Of a DNA stretch of 64,000 bases, positions 9,460 to 17,946 are shown piece by piece. The stretch lies in NCBI RefSeq assembly GCF_009379765.1, contig NZ_WHTD01000005.1, forward strand, positions 34,898 to 98,897. Reading direction: 5' to 3'. Position 1 is the stretch's first letter, and every line of letters starts with the position of its first letter. This DNA is from Actinophytocola sp. GTDB taxonomy: Bacteria; Actinomycetota; Actinomycetes; Mycobacteriales; Pseudonocardiaceae. The translations under genes and the position numbers were made by a program. The notes beneath the pieces were generated by a model. It was not told where the DNA came from, ran no database searches, and saw only the letters and a list, made by a program, of their open reading frames with translations.

Positions 9460-9933
9460 ACCCGGGCGGAGAAAGAACCGCGATGGCTTGACCAGAGCGA
9501 GATGCGGGCCTGGCGCGCCTACGTGATCGGCAGCGAATTGTTGCGGAAGCAACTCAACCGCGAGCTCCAGGAGCGTCACAGAACGACTCTGGCCGACTAC
9601 GAAGTGCTCGTCCGGCTGTCCGAAGGAGACGGTCGCCGCATGCGCATGGCCGCGCTGGCGGCGGAGGTGGCGTCGTCGAAGAGCCGGCTGTCCCACCAGA
9701 TCAGCCGGCTCGAGTCGGCGGGCCTGGTCCGGCGAGCCGACTGCGGCGACGACGCCCGGGGCGTGTTCGCCGAGCTGACGGACGAGGGCATGGAGCGCCT
9801 CCGCGCGGCGGCCCCGACGCACGTGGACGGCGTCCGGGACCACCTCGTCGACCTGATGACCCCCGAGGAGCAGGCCGTGCTGACCACGGTGTTCGAACGA
9901 GTCCTGGAACACCTGGGCGACCTGGAGGCGTAG
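9457..9933 (+). CDS. MarR-family transcriptional regulator
   Basis: 158 residues. The winged-helix core at about 45-115 contains TTLADYEVLVRLSE, SSKSRLSHQISRLESAGLVRR (recognition helix) and a wing around DCGDDARGVFAELTDEG. The first helix WRAYVIGSELLRKQLNRELQ and the last one form the MarR dimer interface. The GTG start at 9457 is seven bases after a TACCCT -10 box, consistent with a leaderless mRNA; an ATG at codon 14 is the alternative. It is divergent from the nucleotidase gene and followed by the tRNA-Ser. The ligand is unknown. Confidence 0.87.
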   Translation: MTRAEKEPRWLDQSEMRAWRAYVIGSELLRKQLNRELQERHRTTLADYEVLVRLSEGDGRRMRMAALAAEVASSKSRLSHQISRLESAGLVRRADCGDDARGVFAELTDEGMERLRAAAPTHVDGVRDHLVDLMTPEEQAVLTTVFERVLEHLGDLEA

Positions 9934-9938
9934 GCCGC

Positions 9939-9944
9939 TACCCT
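9939..9944 (+). promoter_or_regulatory. -10 box of tRNA-Ser
   Basis: TACCCT, nine bases before the mature 5' end of the tRNA, is the same hexamer seen at the two leaderless promoters in this window. Confidence 0.4.
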
Positions 9945-9952
9945 GCAGGCAG

Positions 9953-10037
9953 GGAGGCGTGGCAGAGCGGCCGAATGCACCTGTCTTGAAAACAGGAGAC
10001 CTTCACGGGTCCGGGGGTTCAAATCCCTCCGCCTCCG
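9953..10037 (+). tRNA. tRNA-Ser (anticodon UGA)
   Basis: 85 nt. The acceptor stem GGAGGCG pairs with CGCCTCC. The anticodon arm CTGTCTTGAAAACAG places TGA in the loop. A long class II variable arm (GACC...GGTC stem) and the T-loop GGTTCAAAT follow. The discriminator is G, as in serine tRNAs, and CCA is not encoded. The 3' half is the attachment target of an integrated element (see the 57-bp repeat). Confidence 0.95.
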
Positions 10038-10040
10038 CAG
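9984..10040 (+). repeat. Attachment-site repeat, left copy (tRNA-Ser 3' half)
   Basis: The 57 bases from the anticodon loop to just past the tRNA end recur at 12569-12625 with 55 identities. This is the pattern left by integration of a mobile element into a tRNA 3' end. The two differences lie in the variable-arm stem and compensate each other (GACC/GGTC here, GTCC/GGAC in the other copy). Confidence 0.8.
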
Positions 10041-10264
10041 CTGTGACCAGGCAAAACGTTGGCAGAGTAGCCTCTGTCAACCGTGCCGTGCGACCTGCAG
10101 TCTCAATCACCGTCTCATTCGAGGGCCACGACACGTCTTGCTCAGCCGCAGTGACTACGCACGTGCTGCCTGCCGCCGCCCAGTGCAGTCCTCGTACCTC
10201 GATCGGCCCGGTCCCATCGGAGTTTGCGACATGTGTCTGGATCGCCGCGCATGGGTAGGCTGAG

Positions 10265-10432
10265 CTAGTGTCGCGTGATCCTGATCCCTTGCGATCCGCT
10301 GTGGATCCACGTGGTCCCTGGCAAGGCGGCGGAAAGTCCTCGTACCGGGTCGTACTCGGGCTTTTCGCCAACGCAGCCACGGGCCGCGTGGGCCGCAGCG
10401 GGCGTAAGGAGATCGGGATCACGTGACACTAG
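10265..10432. mobile_element. MITE-like element with 22-bp terminal inverted repeats
   Basis: 168 bp with no coding capacity. The ends match as inverted repeats at 20 of 22 positions (left begins CTAGTGTCGCGTGATC, right is its complement with two changes). The outer CTAG on both sides may be the target duplication or part of the repeat; CTAG (YTAR) is a target used by IS5-type elements. It lies inside the segment flanked by the two tRNA-derived repeats. Confidence 0.6.
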
Positions 10433-10559
10433 GGACCTAGCCTGGGTCTTTCGCGCGATGCGATGTAAAACTGGTCTTGAATGGAGGAAGTGCCTGGCCT
10501 GTAAGGGAAAATGGTGTTTGCGAAGACATCAAGTTCCACGAACAGGGAAGCACTCCCTT

Positions 10560-10835
10560 GGTGCAGGATAGTCACGGATTGAGATCAGCGCGGATGGTAC
10601 GGGGTTGGTGCCACGGGCCGGGGTAGCGCTGCTGCGGGAGTTGACGATCAGCACCGGATTGGGAACCGGGTTGGTCTACGGCGCATCTCGACACCGACAG
10701 AGGGCTTCCCGTACACCTGCCGGGGCGGGTGCTGGCGGATCTGGCGGTGATGATCGCCGACGGCGGCGATGCGTTGGCGCACCTGGCGACCCTGCGGGAT
10801 CAGGACAACTGTTCGGTCCGGTCGCCAGCGGTCGA
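10560..10835 (+). pseudogene. IS1380-type transposase remnant (N-terminal part, frameshifted)
   Basis: Reading across frames gives EISADGTGLVPRAGVALLREL, then LPGRVLADLAVMIADGGDAL, then QLFGPVAS. These are segments in the order found near the N-terminus of IS1380-family transposases (family from memory). At least two frameshifts separate them, near 10,680 and 10,812, and the catalytic DDE region is missing. It is a dead fragment whose right end joins unrelated RibD-like sequence at about 10,835. Confidence 0.6.
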
Positions 10836-11022
10836 CGAGATCACCCTGCTCGTCTGCCCCGTGGTCATCGGCCAGGGCACACGGCTGTTCCCCGACACCG
10901 GCCCGGACGCAGCGCTCGACCTGGTCGACTCACGATCCACCCCGAAGGGGGTAACGATCCAGGTCTACCGGCCCACCGGCCGCCCGCAGTACGAAACAGC
11001 CACGCCGACCCCAAGCACGTGA
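10836..11022 (+). pseudogene. RibD C-terminal / dihydrofolate-reductase-like fragment
   Basis: The frame ending at TGA 11020-11022 encodes DEITLLVCPVVIGQGTRLFP and then STPKGVTIQVYRPTG, the C-terminal strand-helix pattern of RibD_C/DHFR-like proteins (IxPVxxGxGxxLF). Only about 60 residues remain and the front is replaced by transposase debris, so it is a truncated remnant. Confidence 0.6.
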
Positions 11023-11174
11023 CGTAGGTGCCGCACCAGCCGCCTCCCCACAGCAGGCCGTTAACACGTCCTGACGGATCATTCCCCTGCCGCCGCCAGG
11101 GCGAACCGGCCACGGAATACTTGTCCGACGTGGCTCCCGCCTGTTATGCAGATACTGCAGAGTCCTTCCCCTCT

Positions 11175-11199
11175 GGGCGGTGCGCGATCCGCACCGCCC
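11175..11199 (+). promoter_or_regulatory. 5'-leader hairpin of the secreted protease gene
   Basis: Perfect 10-bp stem GGGCGGTGCG/CGCACCGCCC with a 5-base loop ends 22 bases before the protease ATG. It is either an upstream terminator or a structured leader; the sequence alone does not decide. Confidence 0.45.
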
Positions 11200-11221
11200 G
11201 CCCCTGCAGAAGGTGGAGATC

Positions 11222-12079
11222 ATGCGAACAGTCAGACCAGCCGTCGTCGTTGCCGCGTTAGCCGCCGCCGCGTCGGCCCTCATCCCCATCACGGCCGTCG
11301 CGGCCCCGGCACCCACCCAGTTACACGGCTCGCAGCTCATCGCGCAGCTCGACCGGGGCGTACCGGGTACGGCATGGGCGGTCGACCCGGCGACCAACCA
11401 AGTCGTCGTCACCGCCGACAGCTCGGTGCGCGGCGCCGCGCTAACCGGGCTGGAGGCAGCGGTCGCCGACTCCGCGGGCGCGGCGCGGCTGGAGCGCGCC
11501 TCGGGCACCTTTCAGCCAATGATCTCCGGCGGAGACGCCATCTACGGCGGGCAGTACCGCTGCTCGCTCGGGTTCAACGTGCGCAGCGGCAACACCTACT
11601 ACTTCCTCACCGCCGGGCACTGCGGCAAGGTGGCCTCGTCGTGGTACTCCGATGCCAACCACAACACGCTGCTCGGCCCGACCGAGGCCTTCAGCTTCCC
11701 CGGTAACGACTACGCCCTCGTCAGGTACACCAACACCTCCGTCACGATCTCCGGCACCGCCGGCGGCCAGGACATCGCCAGCGCCGCCAACGCCTACGTC
11801 GGTGAGTCGGTCACCCGCCGCGGCAGCACGACCGGCGTGCACAGCGGAACGGTCACCGGGCTCAACGTCACCGTGCACTACGTGGGCGGCGGAACGGTCC
11901 GCGGCCTGATCCAGACCGACGTGTGCGCGGAGCCCGGCGACAGCGGCGGCCCGCTGTACGACGACTCGGTCGCGATCGGGCTCACCTCCGGCGGCAGCGG
12001 TGACTGCCGGTCCGGCGGAACCACGTTCTTCCAGCCGGTGACCGAGGCACTGCAGAAGTACGGCGTGTCGGTGTTCTGA
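11222..12079 (+). CDS. Secreted S1-family serine protease (streptogrisin/alpha-lytic type) with short pro-region
   Basis: 285 residues. The signal peptide is about 1-29 ([20 protein letters not shown]...AVAAP). A short pro-segment to about 100 is much smaller than the usual alpha-lytic pro-domain. The chymotrypsin-fold catalytic domain has the triad visible in order: His in FLTAGHCG, Asp in GNDYALVRY, Ser in [11 protein letters not shown]. The start is set by AAGGTGGAG before ATG 11222. It is the only intact gene between the two tRNA-Ser attachment repeats, so it may have arrived with the element. Confidence 0.9.
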   Translation: MRTVRPAVVVAALAAAASALIPITAVAAPAPTQLHGSQLIAQLDRGVPGTAWAVDPATNQVVVTADSSVRGAALTGLEAAVADSAGAARLERASGTFQPMISGGDAIYGGQYRCSLGFNVRSGNTYYFLTAGHCGKVASSWYSDANHNTLLGPTEAFSFPGNDYALVRYTNTSVTISGTAGGQDIASAANAYVGESVTRRGSTTGVHSGTVTGLNVTVHYVGGGTVRGLIQTDVCAEPGDSGGPLYDDSVAIGLTSGGSGDCRSGGTTFFQPVTEALQKYGVSVF

Positions 12080-12100
12080 CCGTTCCGGCACCACGGCATC

Positions 12101-12133
12101 GCGCGGCCCACCGGTTCACCCGGTGGGCCGCGC
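12101..12133 (+). terminator. Terminator of the protease gene
   Basis: Perfect 14-bp stem (12101-12114 with 12120-12133) with loop TTCAC, beginning 22 bases after the stop. Confidence 0.8.
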
Positions 12134-12214
12134 CATCATGGCCCGAGCGCCCGCACGGCCTCCCAACCGAGGATGTCCGGGCCGGCCGGCGGGCGGCCGA
12201 CCCGGACACCGGGA

Positions 12215-12568
<354 letters not shown>

Positions 12569-12625
12569 TCTTGAAAACAGGAGTCCTTCACGGGACCGGG
12601 GGTTCAAATCCCTCCGCCTCCGCAG
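12569..12625 (+). repeat. Attachment-site repeat, right copy (tRNA-Ser 3' half)
   Basis: Copy of 9984-10040 with two substitutions. It lacks the 5' half of a tRNA, so it is not a functional tRNA gene. Both substitutions fall in the variable-arm stem and restore pairing with each other, which suggests the copy comes from another functional tRNA-Ser carried as attP. Confidence 0.8.
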
Positions 12626-12833
12626 GTCCGCTTCGCCGACCAGGCGAAATGTCGGGGCGCAGGGCCACGCCTAGAGCTGCTGGTCACAGCGTGGGAGAGG
12701 CCCGGACCATGGCCGAACCGTGACGGCTCACACTTGCAGAGGGCGTTGGATCCCACCGATGTGATTGACATCCGAGAGGGTCGGAGTTCGTTTTGTGGAC
12801 CGTCGGCGTCCCCCCACGCCCACGTCGCCGTGT

Positions 12834-12875
12834 CGTCCCCCCACGTCGCCGTGTCGTCCCCCCACGTCGCCGTGT
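12834..12875. repeat. 21-bp tandem repeat, two perfect copies plus a degenerate one
   Basis: Unit beginning CGTCCCCCCACGTCGCCGTG, repeated at 12834-12854 and 12855-12875. A diverged copy with a 5-base insertion precedes it from about 12,808. No gene covers it with confidence. Confidence 0.75.
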
Positions 12876-12931
12876 CGCCCGGTGGCGATCTCTATAGTCA
12901 CAGTCTCCCCCGGTTCCTCCACCGGATCCGG

Positions 12932-12955
12932 GGTTCAAATTCCTCCGCCCCGCAT
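12932..12955 (+). repeat. Degenerate third tRNA 3'-end-like segment
   Basis: GATCCGGGGTTCAAATTCCT followed by CCGCC resembles the T-arm and acceptor end of the tRNA-Ser copies, with several changes. It may be an older attachment scar in the same hotspot. Confidence 0.45.
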
Positions 12956-12987
12956 CGGGTTCGAACACCTTCCGCGGAGCGCAAGCG

Positions 12988-13026
12988 AAAGGACGCCTTA
13001 CCCGAACGTCGGGTAAGGCGCCCTTT
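12988..13026 (-). terminator. Terminator of the M28 peptidase gene
   Basis: Perfect 12-bp stem CGCCTTACCCGA/TCGGGTAAGGCG (12994-13005 with 13009-13020), loop ACG, flanked by AAAGG and CCCTTT. It starts 12 bases past the minus-strand stop at 13038. Confidence 0.85.
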
Positions 13027-13037
13027 CGGTGTCGGAA

Positions 13038-14558
13038 CTACAGGTCGCGGTCGTTGACCACGGTCGGGGCCACTCGCGTCTCCGCGGCGCGGGCCTTGGC
13101 CCGAGCCTTGCGCGGCGGCACGCCGTTGATGTCCTCGGTGCTGATGGCGTACGAGCCGAGTACGAAGGCCAGCGCGTCGGAGTTCCTGTCGAGCGCCACG
13201 CGGTCCACGTTGCCCAGGTTGTCGCAGGCCTGGTGGTAGCACGGGTCGAAGGCATCACCCACGACACCGCCCCACTTGGCGGCCTGTGCCTCTGTCTTCG
13301 GGACCTCGGCGCCGGTGAACAGGCCACCGGCCGGAATGCCCTGCAGGATGAACTCGCCGTAGTCGGAGCGGCCGTCGAAGTCGCGGCCCTCGGTCGGGAC
13401 GCCGGTGACCTCGAAGTAGTTCTCGAACGCCGCCTCGATCTGCGCGGAGCCGTACGGGCCGGGGCCCGCGCCGACGCCATCGGAGTCGTCACCGTCGAAG
13501 ATGAAGTAGCCCGCGTTCGGCGAGCCGATCATGTCGAAGTTCAGGTACAGCGCGATGTTGAGCTGCTCCTCGAAGTCGAGGTTCCGCACGTAGTACTCGG
13601 AGCCGACCAGGCCGAACTCCTCCGCGCTCCACCAGGCGAAGCGGACCGCGTTGTTGACCTTCGGCCTGCCGCCGAGCTGCAGCGCGGTCTCCAGCAGCGC
13701 CGAGCTGCCCGAGCCGTTGTCGTTGATGCCGGGGCCCGCGGGGACGCTGTCCAGGTGCGCACCGGCCATCACGACGTTCTCGTGCCGCCCGGTCTGGGTC
13801 TCGGCGATGACGTTGTAGCTGGTGCGGTCCTCGGTCACGCCGCTCACCGCGAGGGTCACCGTGGCGCCCTCCTGCATGGCGAGGGTGGCGCCGTCGGCCT
13901 GGGAGATGCCACCGGCCGGGGCGCTGCCCGGCAGCGGCCCGCCCAGGTTGCCGCCCAGCGCGCCCGGGACGTTGTTGTAGATGAGGACGCCCACCGCGCC
14001 GACCTCGCCGGCGACGGTGGCCTTCTGCCCGAAGGTGCACGTACCCCGGCTGACCAGGACGATCGCGCCTTCGGCGGCCAGGCCGTCGTAGTCCGTGGCC
14101 TCGCAGCCCGGCGTGTCGTCCGCCGGGACGACCACGAGCGGTCCGGTGACACCGCCCTCAGGGGTGTCCTCGCTGTAGCTCATCCGGTTGAACGGCACTG
14201 CGGCGCCGTCCACGGTGAGCGACTGGCTGAGGGTCTCGTCGTAGACGAAGGGGAACTCCTGCCGGGTGACGATGTACCCGGCGTCCTCGAGCTTGGTCGC
14301 GACGTACTCCGCGGAGGCCTCGTGGCCGGGCGAGCTCGCGGCGCGGGTGCCACCGTTGCGGTCGGCGAGGCGCTGCAGCGCGATCAGGTGCCGGTTGGTA
14401 CCCGTGATGTTGACCTTCTTGACCAGTTGGCGGGCCAGCGCGGGACCATCGGGAATGGTCTGCGGGGCGGCCGACGCGGGTACCGCGGTCAGGCCTAGAC
14501 CGGCCGCTAACGCGACCATCGCGGCCCCGACGCGGAGTGTCGTCTTGGGGGACGGCAT
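13038..14558 (-). CDS. Secreted M28-family zinc aminopeptidase with PA domain
   Basis: 506 residues. The signal peptide is about 1-31 (MPSPKTTLRVGAAMVALAAG...VPASAA). A protease-associated (PA) domain is inserted at about 140-250 (GAIVLVSRGTCTFGQKA, GAVGVLIYNN). The di-zinc catalytic core follows, with AGAHLDSV (His, Asp), NDNGSGSSALLE (bridging Asp), WWSAEEFGLVGS (Glu pair), NFDMIGS (Asp) and the last ligand region CYHQACDNL. The arrangement is that of Streptomyces-type aminopeptidases and vacuolar aminopeptidase relatives; the role is extracellular peptide hydrolysis. The start ATG 14558 is preceded by GAGGAGAGGAAG. Divergent from the oxidoreductase gene. Confidence 0.92.
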   Translation of the reverse strand: MPSPKTTLRVGAAMVALAAGLGLTAVPASAAPQTIPDGPALARQLVKKVNITGTNRHLIALQRLADRNGGTRAASSPGHEASAEYVATKLEDAGYIVTRQEFPFVYDETLSQSLTVDGAAVPFNRMSYSEDTPEGGVTGPLVVVPADDTPGCEATDYDGLAAEGAIVLVSRGTCTFGQKATVAGEVGAVGVLIYNNVPGALGGNLGGPLPGSAPAGGISQADGATLAMQEGATVTLAVSGVTEDRTSYNVIAETQTGRHENVVMAGAHLDSVPAGPGINDNGSGSSALLETALQLGGRPKVNNAVRFAWWSAEEFGLVGSEYYVRNLDFEEQLNIALYLNFDMIGSPNAGYFIFDGDDSDGVGAGPGPYGSAQIEAAFENYFEVTGVPTEGRDFDGRSDYGEFILQGIPAGGLFTGAEVPKTEAQAAKWGGVVGDAFDPCYHQACDNLGNVDRVALDRNSDALAFVLGSYAISTEDINGVPPRKARAKARAAETRVAPTVVNDRDL

Positions 14559-14707
14559 GTAGAGCTTCCTCTCCTCAGGCGAACGCCGGTGCTCGATCGG
14601 CCCCGATTCCTCGATCGCCGCATCCGGCGAGCACACCCTTGTCGGAACTTCCTGGCAGGTCAAGACCCATATACGGACTGTTATTCACGGCGATTACCGT
14701 TCCAGCC

Positions 14708-15688
14708 ATGCACGCGATCACGATCAGCGAGCCCGGCGAACCGGACGTACTGACCTGGACGGCGCAGCCCGATCCGCGGCCGGCCCCGGGTGAGGTGCTC
14801 CTGGAGGTCGCGGCGGCCGCGGTGAACCGGGCCGACCTGCTGCAACGGCAGGGCCACTACCCGCCACCCAAGGGGGTGAGCGAGGTACCCGGCCTGGAGT
14901 GTTCCGGCACGGTCGCGGCGCTGGGCGAGGGCGTGACCGACCTGCACGTGGGTGACGCGGTGTGCGCGCTGCTGGCAGGCGGCGGGTACGCGGAGAAGGT
15001 CGTGGTGCCGGCCGGCCAGGTGCTGCCGGTGCCGAGCGGGGTCGACCTCGTGACCGCGGCATCGTTGCCGGAGGTCGCCTGCACGGTGTGGTCCAACGTG
15101 GTGCTGACCGCGGGCCTGGTCGCCGGCGAGACGTTCCTCGTGCACGGCGGCGCGGGTGGCATCGGCACGCACGCGATCCAGGTCGCCAAGGCGCTCGGCG
15201 CGCGCGTCGCGGTCACCGCGGGGTCGGCGGCGCGGCTGGAACGGTGTGCCGAGCTCGGCGCGGACGTGCTGATCGACTACCGCGAGCAGGACTTCGTCGA
15301 CGAGGTCCGCGCGGCCACCGACGGCCGGGGCGCGGACGTCATCCTGGACAACATGGGCGCGAAGTACCTGCCGCGCAACATCTCGGCGCTGGCCCGCAAC
15401 GGGCGGCTGGTGGTCATCGGCATGCAGGGCGGGGTCAAGGGCGAGCTGAACCTGGGTGCGTTGCTGGCGAAGTGCGCGTCGGTGACCGCGACGACGCTGC
15501 GGCACCGGCCGCTGGAGGAGAAGGCGGCGATCGTCGGGGAGGTGGCCACCCAGCTGTGGCCGCTGGTGGAGGCGGGCACCGTGCGGCCCATCGTCCACGA
15601 GGTCATGCCGATCGAGCGGGCCGGGGACGCGCACCGGGCCATGGAAGACGGCGGTGTCTTCGGCAAGATCGTGCTGAGGATGCCCTGA
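14708..15688 (+). CDS. NAD(P)H quinone oxidoreductase (zinc-independent MDR superfamily)
   Basis: 326 residues. The N-terminal GroES-like domain contains NRADLLQRQGHYPPPKGVSEVPGLE (broken here after NRADLLQRQGHYPP), the quinone oxidoreductase PIG3-type signature. A Rossmann domain follows with VHGGAGGIGTHAIQ at about 142-155 for NAD(P)H binding. The cysteine and histidine ligands of zinc alcohol dehydrogenases are absent. It is likely a cytosolic quinone or enone reductase with a protective role. The start at ATG 14708 matches family N-termini (MHAITISEPG). Divergent from the M28 peptidase. Confidence 0.88.
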   Translation: MHAITISEPGEPDVLTWTAQPDPRPAPGEVLLEVAAAAVNRADLLQRQGHYPPPKGVSEVPGLECSGTVAALGEGVTDLHVGDAVCALLAGGGYAEKVVVPAGQVLPVPSGVDLVTAASLPEVACTVWSNVVLTAGLVAGETFLVHGGAGGIGTHAIQVAKALGARVAVTAGSAARLERCAELGADVLIDYREQDFVDEVRAATDGRGADVILDNMGAKYLPRNISALARNGRLVVIGMQGGVKGELNLGALLAKCASVTATTLRHRPLEEKAAIVGEVATQLWPLVEAGTVRPIVHEVMPIERAGDAHRAMEDGGVFGKIVLRMP

Positions 15689-15726
15689 GCGGGGGACTCG
15701 CCGGTCCTCAGCGTTGGACTCGCGGG

Positions 15727-16935
15727 TCAGGTTAGGGAGGAGAGCGCGGCTACGGCTTCTACCAGGGCGTCGACCTCGGCCGACGTCGTGTAGTGGGCCA
15801 GGCCGATCCGGACCGCGCCGCCGACCTCGGCCACGCCCAGCGCGCCGAACACACCGCTCGGCCCGTCGTCGGCGAAGGCGCAGATGCCCCGGTCGGCCAG
15901 GTGCACGATGGCCCGCGACGCCTTGACGTCGGCGGCGGTGAAGGCCAGGGCCGGGATCCGGCGCATCGCGTCGCCGATCACCGTGACGTGCAGCAGTCCG
16001 CGCAGCTCGGAGATCAGCTTGCCCAGCATCCCCGCCTGGTAGGACTTCGCCGACCCGATCGAGGTCTGCAGCCGCTCCCGCCTGCTCCCCGACGCCGCGT
16101 CGTCCAGCCCGGCCAGGTAGTCGATGGACGCCACCAGCCCGGCGAGCAGCGGGTAGGCGTGCTGGCCGAGCTCCATCCGCGCGGGACCGCTCTGGTTCGG
16201 CCCGAGCGAGCAGGCCGGCAGCCGCTCCAGCAGCGACGGGTCCGCGAACGCCAGCGCGCCGACGGTCGGCCCGCCCCACGCGGTGGCGGACACGGCGACG
16301 ACGTCGGCACCCATCGCGCGGATGTCCATCGGCACGAACGGCGCCGAGGACGACGCGTCGACCACGACGAGGGCGTTCGCGTCGTGTGCCAGGGTGGTGA
16401 TCTTCGACAGGTCGGGCCGGGTGCCCACCACGCCGGACGCGGCGGTGACCGCGACGACCTTCGTGCGGTGCGAGATCAGGCTCTCGTACTGCCACGCCGG
16501 CAGCTCGCACGTCTCGATGTCGATCTCCGCCCAGCGGACGGTCGCGCCGGCACGTTGCGCGACACCCAGCCACGGCGCGATGTTCTGCTGGTGGTCGAGG
16601 CGCGAGACGATCACCTCGTCGGCGATCACCCAGCCGCTGCCCATCGCCTCGGCGAGCCGCTGCAGGAGCACCGCGGGGTTGGGGCCGAGCACCACGCCGG
16701 CCGGGTCGCAGCCCACCAGGTCGGCGACCGCGCGGCGGGCCGCGTCGACGATCGCCTCCGCCCGCTGCGAGGCCGGGAACACCCCGCCAGGACCGGAAAC
16801 CGGGGCTCGAAGGGCGGTCGACACCGCTGTCGCGACCTGCTCGGGTACCTGCATCCCGGCCGGGGCATCCAGGTGAATCCAGCCATCACCCAACGCGGGA
16901 AACTGTCCCCGAATCGCAGCGACGTCGAACGCCAT
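15727..16935 (-). CDS. Cysteine-desulfurase-like (class V aminotransferase) protein lacking the PLP lysine
   Basis: 402 residues from ATG 16935 (MAFDVAAIRGQFPALGDG, the usual family N-terminus). The fold type I core is recognisable (SRLDHQQNIAPW, VVVDASSSAPFVPMDIRAMGAD). The family's Schiff-base segment normally reads SAYK followed by an aromatic and G-G/F-G-P; here it is VSATAWGGPTVGAL, placing Ala where Lys should be. The VDAxHxAPH motif also lacks its His (DASSSAP). Unless another residue substitutes, PLP cannot be held covalently and classical desulfurase or transaminase chemistry should be lost. It is divergent from the proteasome activator gene. Confidence 0.75.
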   Translation of the reverse strand: MAFDVAAIRGQFPALGDGWIHLDAPAGMQVPEQVATAVSTALRAPVSGPGGVFPASQRAEAIVDAARRAVADLVGCDPAGVVLGPNPAVLLQRLAEAMGSGWVIADEVIVSRLDHQQNIAPWLGVAQRAGATVRWAEIDIETCELPAWQYESLISHRTKVVAVTAASGVVGTRPDLSKITTLAHDANALVVVDASSSAPFVPMDIRAMGADVVAVSATAWGGPTVGALAFADPSLLERLPACSLGPNQSGPARMELGQHAYPLLAGLVASIDYLAGLDDAASGSRRERLQTSIGSAKSYQAGMLGKLISELRGLLHVTVIGDAMRRIPALAFTAADVKASRAIVHLADRGICAFADDGPSGVFGALGVAEVGGAVRIGLAHYTTSAEVDALVEAVAALSSLT

Positions 16936-17011
16936 GAGCCACACCGTACGGACGCGGGCCGTGGTCGCGCCTCCGGGGGCATCCCAGGAGTTTGCGGCGC
17001 CGGACTGCGGC

Positions 17012-17027
17012 TACCCTCGGTGGCGTG
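17012..17027 (+). promoter_or_regulatory. Leaderless-type promoter of the proteasome activator gene
   Basis: TACCCT (17012-17017), seven bases, then GTG-AC at 17025, identical in geometry to the MarR promoter at 9444. This supports the GTG start. Confidence 0.45.
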
Positions 17028-17663
17028 ACGTCGACGCCCAACCCGTGGGCAACCCCCGCTCACCCCGGCGCTACGCACTTGTCGATCTGGCCCAGGATGG
17101 AGCAGATGAACGACCCGGAGCAGGACCACGACGGCGGCAGGCCCGAGCAGCCCCAGCACGTGATGGTGTTGGGTCCGGACGGCTCGCCGCTCGGCACCGC
17201 GCGGATCCCGGACGGCGACGGCCCGGCCAACGCGGAGGCCGTCGGTGACATGGTCGAGCAGCCGGCCAAGGTCATGCGTATCGGCACGATGATCAAGCAG
17301 CTCCTCGAGGAGGTCCGCGCGGCCCCGCTGGACGACGCCAGCCGCAGCCGGCTGCGCGAGATCCACAAGCGGTCGATCGCCGAGCTCGAGGACGGTCTCG
17401 CGCCCGAGCTCCGCGAGGAGCTGGAGCGGCTGTCGCTCCCGTTCACCGAGGAGAACACGCCGTCGGACGCCGAGCTGCGAATCGCGCAGGCTCAGCTCGT
17501 CGGCTGGCTCGAAGGCCTCTTCCACGGCATCCAGACCGCGCTCTTCGCCCAGCAGATGGCCGCGCGGGTGCAGCTCGAGCAGATGCGCCGGGGCCTCCCG
17601 CCGGGCGCGGGCGGCGACGCTCCCGAGGGACCCGGGATCCGCGGCACCGGCCAGTACCTCTGA
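17025..17663 (+). CDS. bpa: Bacterial proteasome activator (Bpa/PafE family)
   Basis: 212 residues as drawn. The core from EQPAKVMRIGTMIKQLLEEV through ELEDGLAPELREELERL and AQLVGWLEGLFHGIQTALFA is nearly identical to the mycobacterial ring-forming activator. The last residues GTGQYL carry the HbYX-type tail that docks into and opens the 20S proteasome gate. The role is ATP-independent delivery of misfolded proteins to the proteasome. The GTG start at 17025 follows a leaderless promoter. ATG 17106 behind AGGA (185 residues, closer to the 178-residue mycobacterial form) is a real alternative. No proteasome subunit genes are in the window. Confidence 0.92.
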   Translation: MTSTPNPWATPAHPGATHLSIWPRMEQMNDPEQDHDGGRPEQPQHVMVLGPDGSPLGTARIPDGDGPANAEAVGDMVEQPAKVMRIGTMIKQLLEEVRAAPLDDASRSRLREIHKRSIAELEDGLAPELREELERLSLPFTEENTPSDAELRIAQAQLVGWLEGLFHGIQTALFAQQMAARVQLEQMRRGLPPGAGGDAPEGPGIRGTGQYL

Positions 17664-17679
17664 CTGAAACAAACCCACA

Positions 17680-17711
17680 AGCCCGTCGGCGTGAACGCCG
17701 GCGGGCTCTCT
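17680..17711 (+). terminator. Terminator of the proteasome activator gene
   Basis: 12-pair stem (17680-17691 with 17696-17707, one G-T pair) and TGAA tetraloop, then CTCTTG. It isolates the activator from the biosynthetic cluster. Confidence 0.85.
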
Positions 17712-17946
17712 TGTCCGTTACGGCGCGCGAATAGTTGCGCCGTCAAGGTGAATCAGGATGTGCCAATTCACTGACAGTAATTGACCAACTCGCTATTGTT
17801 GATGGACACATTCGGCTTTTTGACGCTGTTCGGGGCATATTGTTGCGCCGAACAGCAGATCAGCAGAAGATCGTTCGGTCCAACTGTCCGCCAAGAGCGC
17901 ACATCGGGCGTCACCGCGACTTAGCCTGTCCGGACTCTTACATGTG
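17708..17946 (+). promoter_or_regulatory. Leader region of the biosynthetic cluster with a 9-bp inverted repeat
   Basis: About 240 bases, clearly richer in A/T than the rest of the window, precede the first cluster gene. At 17825-17833 and 17848-17856 a perfect inverted repeat GCTGTTCGG-N14-CCGAACAGC is present, a candidate operator. Related half-sites (CGAACAG, CTGTTCG) occur in the intergenic space of the paired TetR genes at 52213-52238. I could not fix -35/-10 elements with confidence. Confidence 0.45.

Noticed and set aside
12569..12625. A second tRNA-Ser gene
   Set aside because: Only the 3' half is present; acceptor 5' strand, D-arm and the first half of the anticodon arm are missing.
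12834..12875. CRISPR array
   Set aside because: The 21-bp units are directly adjacent with no spacers, and no cas genes are in the window.
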